NCBI GenBank assembly: GCA_030630685.1
Contig: DAOVMN010000156.1
Location: 1-5,859 of the forward strand
Length of the DNA stretch: 5,859 bases
DNA from: Thermoplasmata archaeon
GTDB taxonomy: Archaea > Thermoplasmatota > DAOVMN01
Reading direction: 5' to 3'
Position 1 is the first letter of the stretch; every line of letters starts with the position of its first letter. The translations under genes and the position numbers were made by a program. The notes below the pieces were generated by a model that did no database searches, had not been told where the DNA came from, and saw only the letters and a program-made list of their open reading frames with translations. Positions 5,627-5,859 of the stretch are shown here, piece by piece.

Positions 5627-5684
5627 GTTTACGGGTTCTTTAAAATCGGGAGTTTAGTCCCTTATCCCCTGAACTTCACCCTTC

Positions 5685-5696
5685 TATATAATAAAA
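5685..5696 (-). promoter_or_regulatory. Candidate distal pyrB TATA box (TTTTATTATATA)
   Basis: An AT-only stretch on the minus strand about 90-100 bases before pyrB. If used, it would give a leader of roughly 65-70 bases. It competes with the proximal box as the pyrB promoter; sequence alone cannot choose. Confidence 0.35.
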
Positions 5697-5734
5697 CATT
5701 CAGTGGAACGTATCACCACGGATATGTTGATCCT

Positions 5735-5761
5735 ATCGACACACTGGCCCAATGTGTCGAT
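5735..5761. repeat. 27-bp near-perfect palindrome
   Basis: The arms ATCGACACA (5735-5743) and TGTGTCGAT (5753-5761) are perfect reverse complements, and inside them TGG pairs with CCA around the central C (5748). Twelve of 13 symmetric pairs match. It lies about 140 bases upstream of the pyrB start and about 40 bases upstream of the distal TATA-like box. It could be an operator for a dimeric regulator or a hairpin at the end of an upstream transcript; role unknown. Confidence 0.6.
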
Positions 5762-5859
5762 TATATGTCTGTATTTCGACAGATGATTCTTGAGCAGTCG
5801 ATGAGACAGACAGGTCATGCGGTGAGCACCTCCACGAGCGCTGGATGTTTGTAGATGAC

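Larger units (their letters stand above)
5597..5859. other. 263 bp upstream of pyrB with no identifiable gene
   Basis: Apart from the two TATA-like boxes and the palindrome, I see no convincing gene, tRNA or repeat array here. On the minus strand the last 14 codons before a TGA at 5815-5817 read VIYKHPALVEVLTA, which could be the tail of a gene lying mostly beyond the right edge, but that is too short to support. A plus-strand frame stays open across most of the region, yet its product resembles nothing I know and it overlaps the start of pyrB. Confidence 0.5.

Noticed and set aside
5582..5854. 90-codon plus-strand frame upstream of and overlapping the pyrB start
   Set aside because: It overlaps pyrB and its core promoter region, has no recognisable motif and no ribosome-binding site; low stop density alone does not support a gene.
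5815..5859. Minus-strand tail VIYKHPALVEVLTA then TGA as the end of an upstream gene
   Set aside because: Fourteen open codons occur easily by chance and the peptide is not recognised; noted only within the upstream-region entry.
5700..5859. Possible tRNA or C/D-box RNA in the right-hand intergenic stretch
   Set aside because: No cloverleaf with a T-arm GTTCRA-type sequence and no paired C and D boxes could be found; the short GTCAT/ATGAC pairing at 5814-5859 is not enough.
1..5859. CRISPR array or tandem repeats
   Set aside because: No regularly spaced repeats were seen anywhere in the window.

Overview
This window is archaeal and looks like part of a euryarchaeote chromosome. The evidence is a Cx4Cx2C-type archaeal Elp3, an archaeal TrmI-type tRNA m1A methyltransferase, a UPF0147 protein (an archaeal family), a separate PyrI regulatory chain for aspartate carbamoyltransferase, GGTGAT ribosome-binding sites and TATA-box promoters. 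I cannot assign a genus. All housekeeping genes are intact apart from elp3, which is cut by the left window edge.

Layout. On the + strand, the 3' 434 codons of elp3 occupy 1-1305. On the - strand, reading from right to left, comes pyrB (5596-4676), pyrI (4679-4191) and ubiX (4179-3622), packed as one operon. After a 106-bp gap holding a clear TATA box, a second unit follows: a UPF0147 gene (3515-3234) and trmI (3217-2402). elp3 and trmI therefore converge. pyrB and pyrI form aspartate transcarbamoylase (pyrimidine synthesis), ubiX makes prenylated FMN, and elp3 and trmI both modify tRNA.

The standout is what lies between the convergent genes. Positions 1332-2367 (1036 bp) have the structure of a transposed cassette. 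The two ends carry imperfect terminal inverted repeats (10 terminal bases GGGACCAGTC identical, then a shared GGGCAC box). The element is flanked by an exact 8-bp direct repeat, AAAATATC (1324-1331 and 2368-2375), as expected of a target-site duplication. It has no transposase. Its only gene (1494-2336) is visibly more AT-rich than its neighbours and encodes a 280-residue protein whose C-terminal half looks like the TIGR02391/Hypoth_Ymh family. It contains R-N-P-R-A-H (residues 239-244), which fits the Rx4-6H signature of HEPN ribonucleases. My reading is a non-autonomous, transposase-less element carrying one candidate HEPN (defence or toxin-like) gene. Removing the element and one repeat copy restores a 52-bp convergent intergenic region in which trmI would have had T6 and T5 runs downstream; the insertion split that probable terminator.

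The right-hand 263 bp (5597-5859) hold no gene I can identify. They contain candidate pyrB promoters and a 27-bp near-perfect palindrome (5735-5761) of unknown role.
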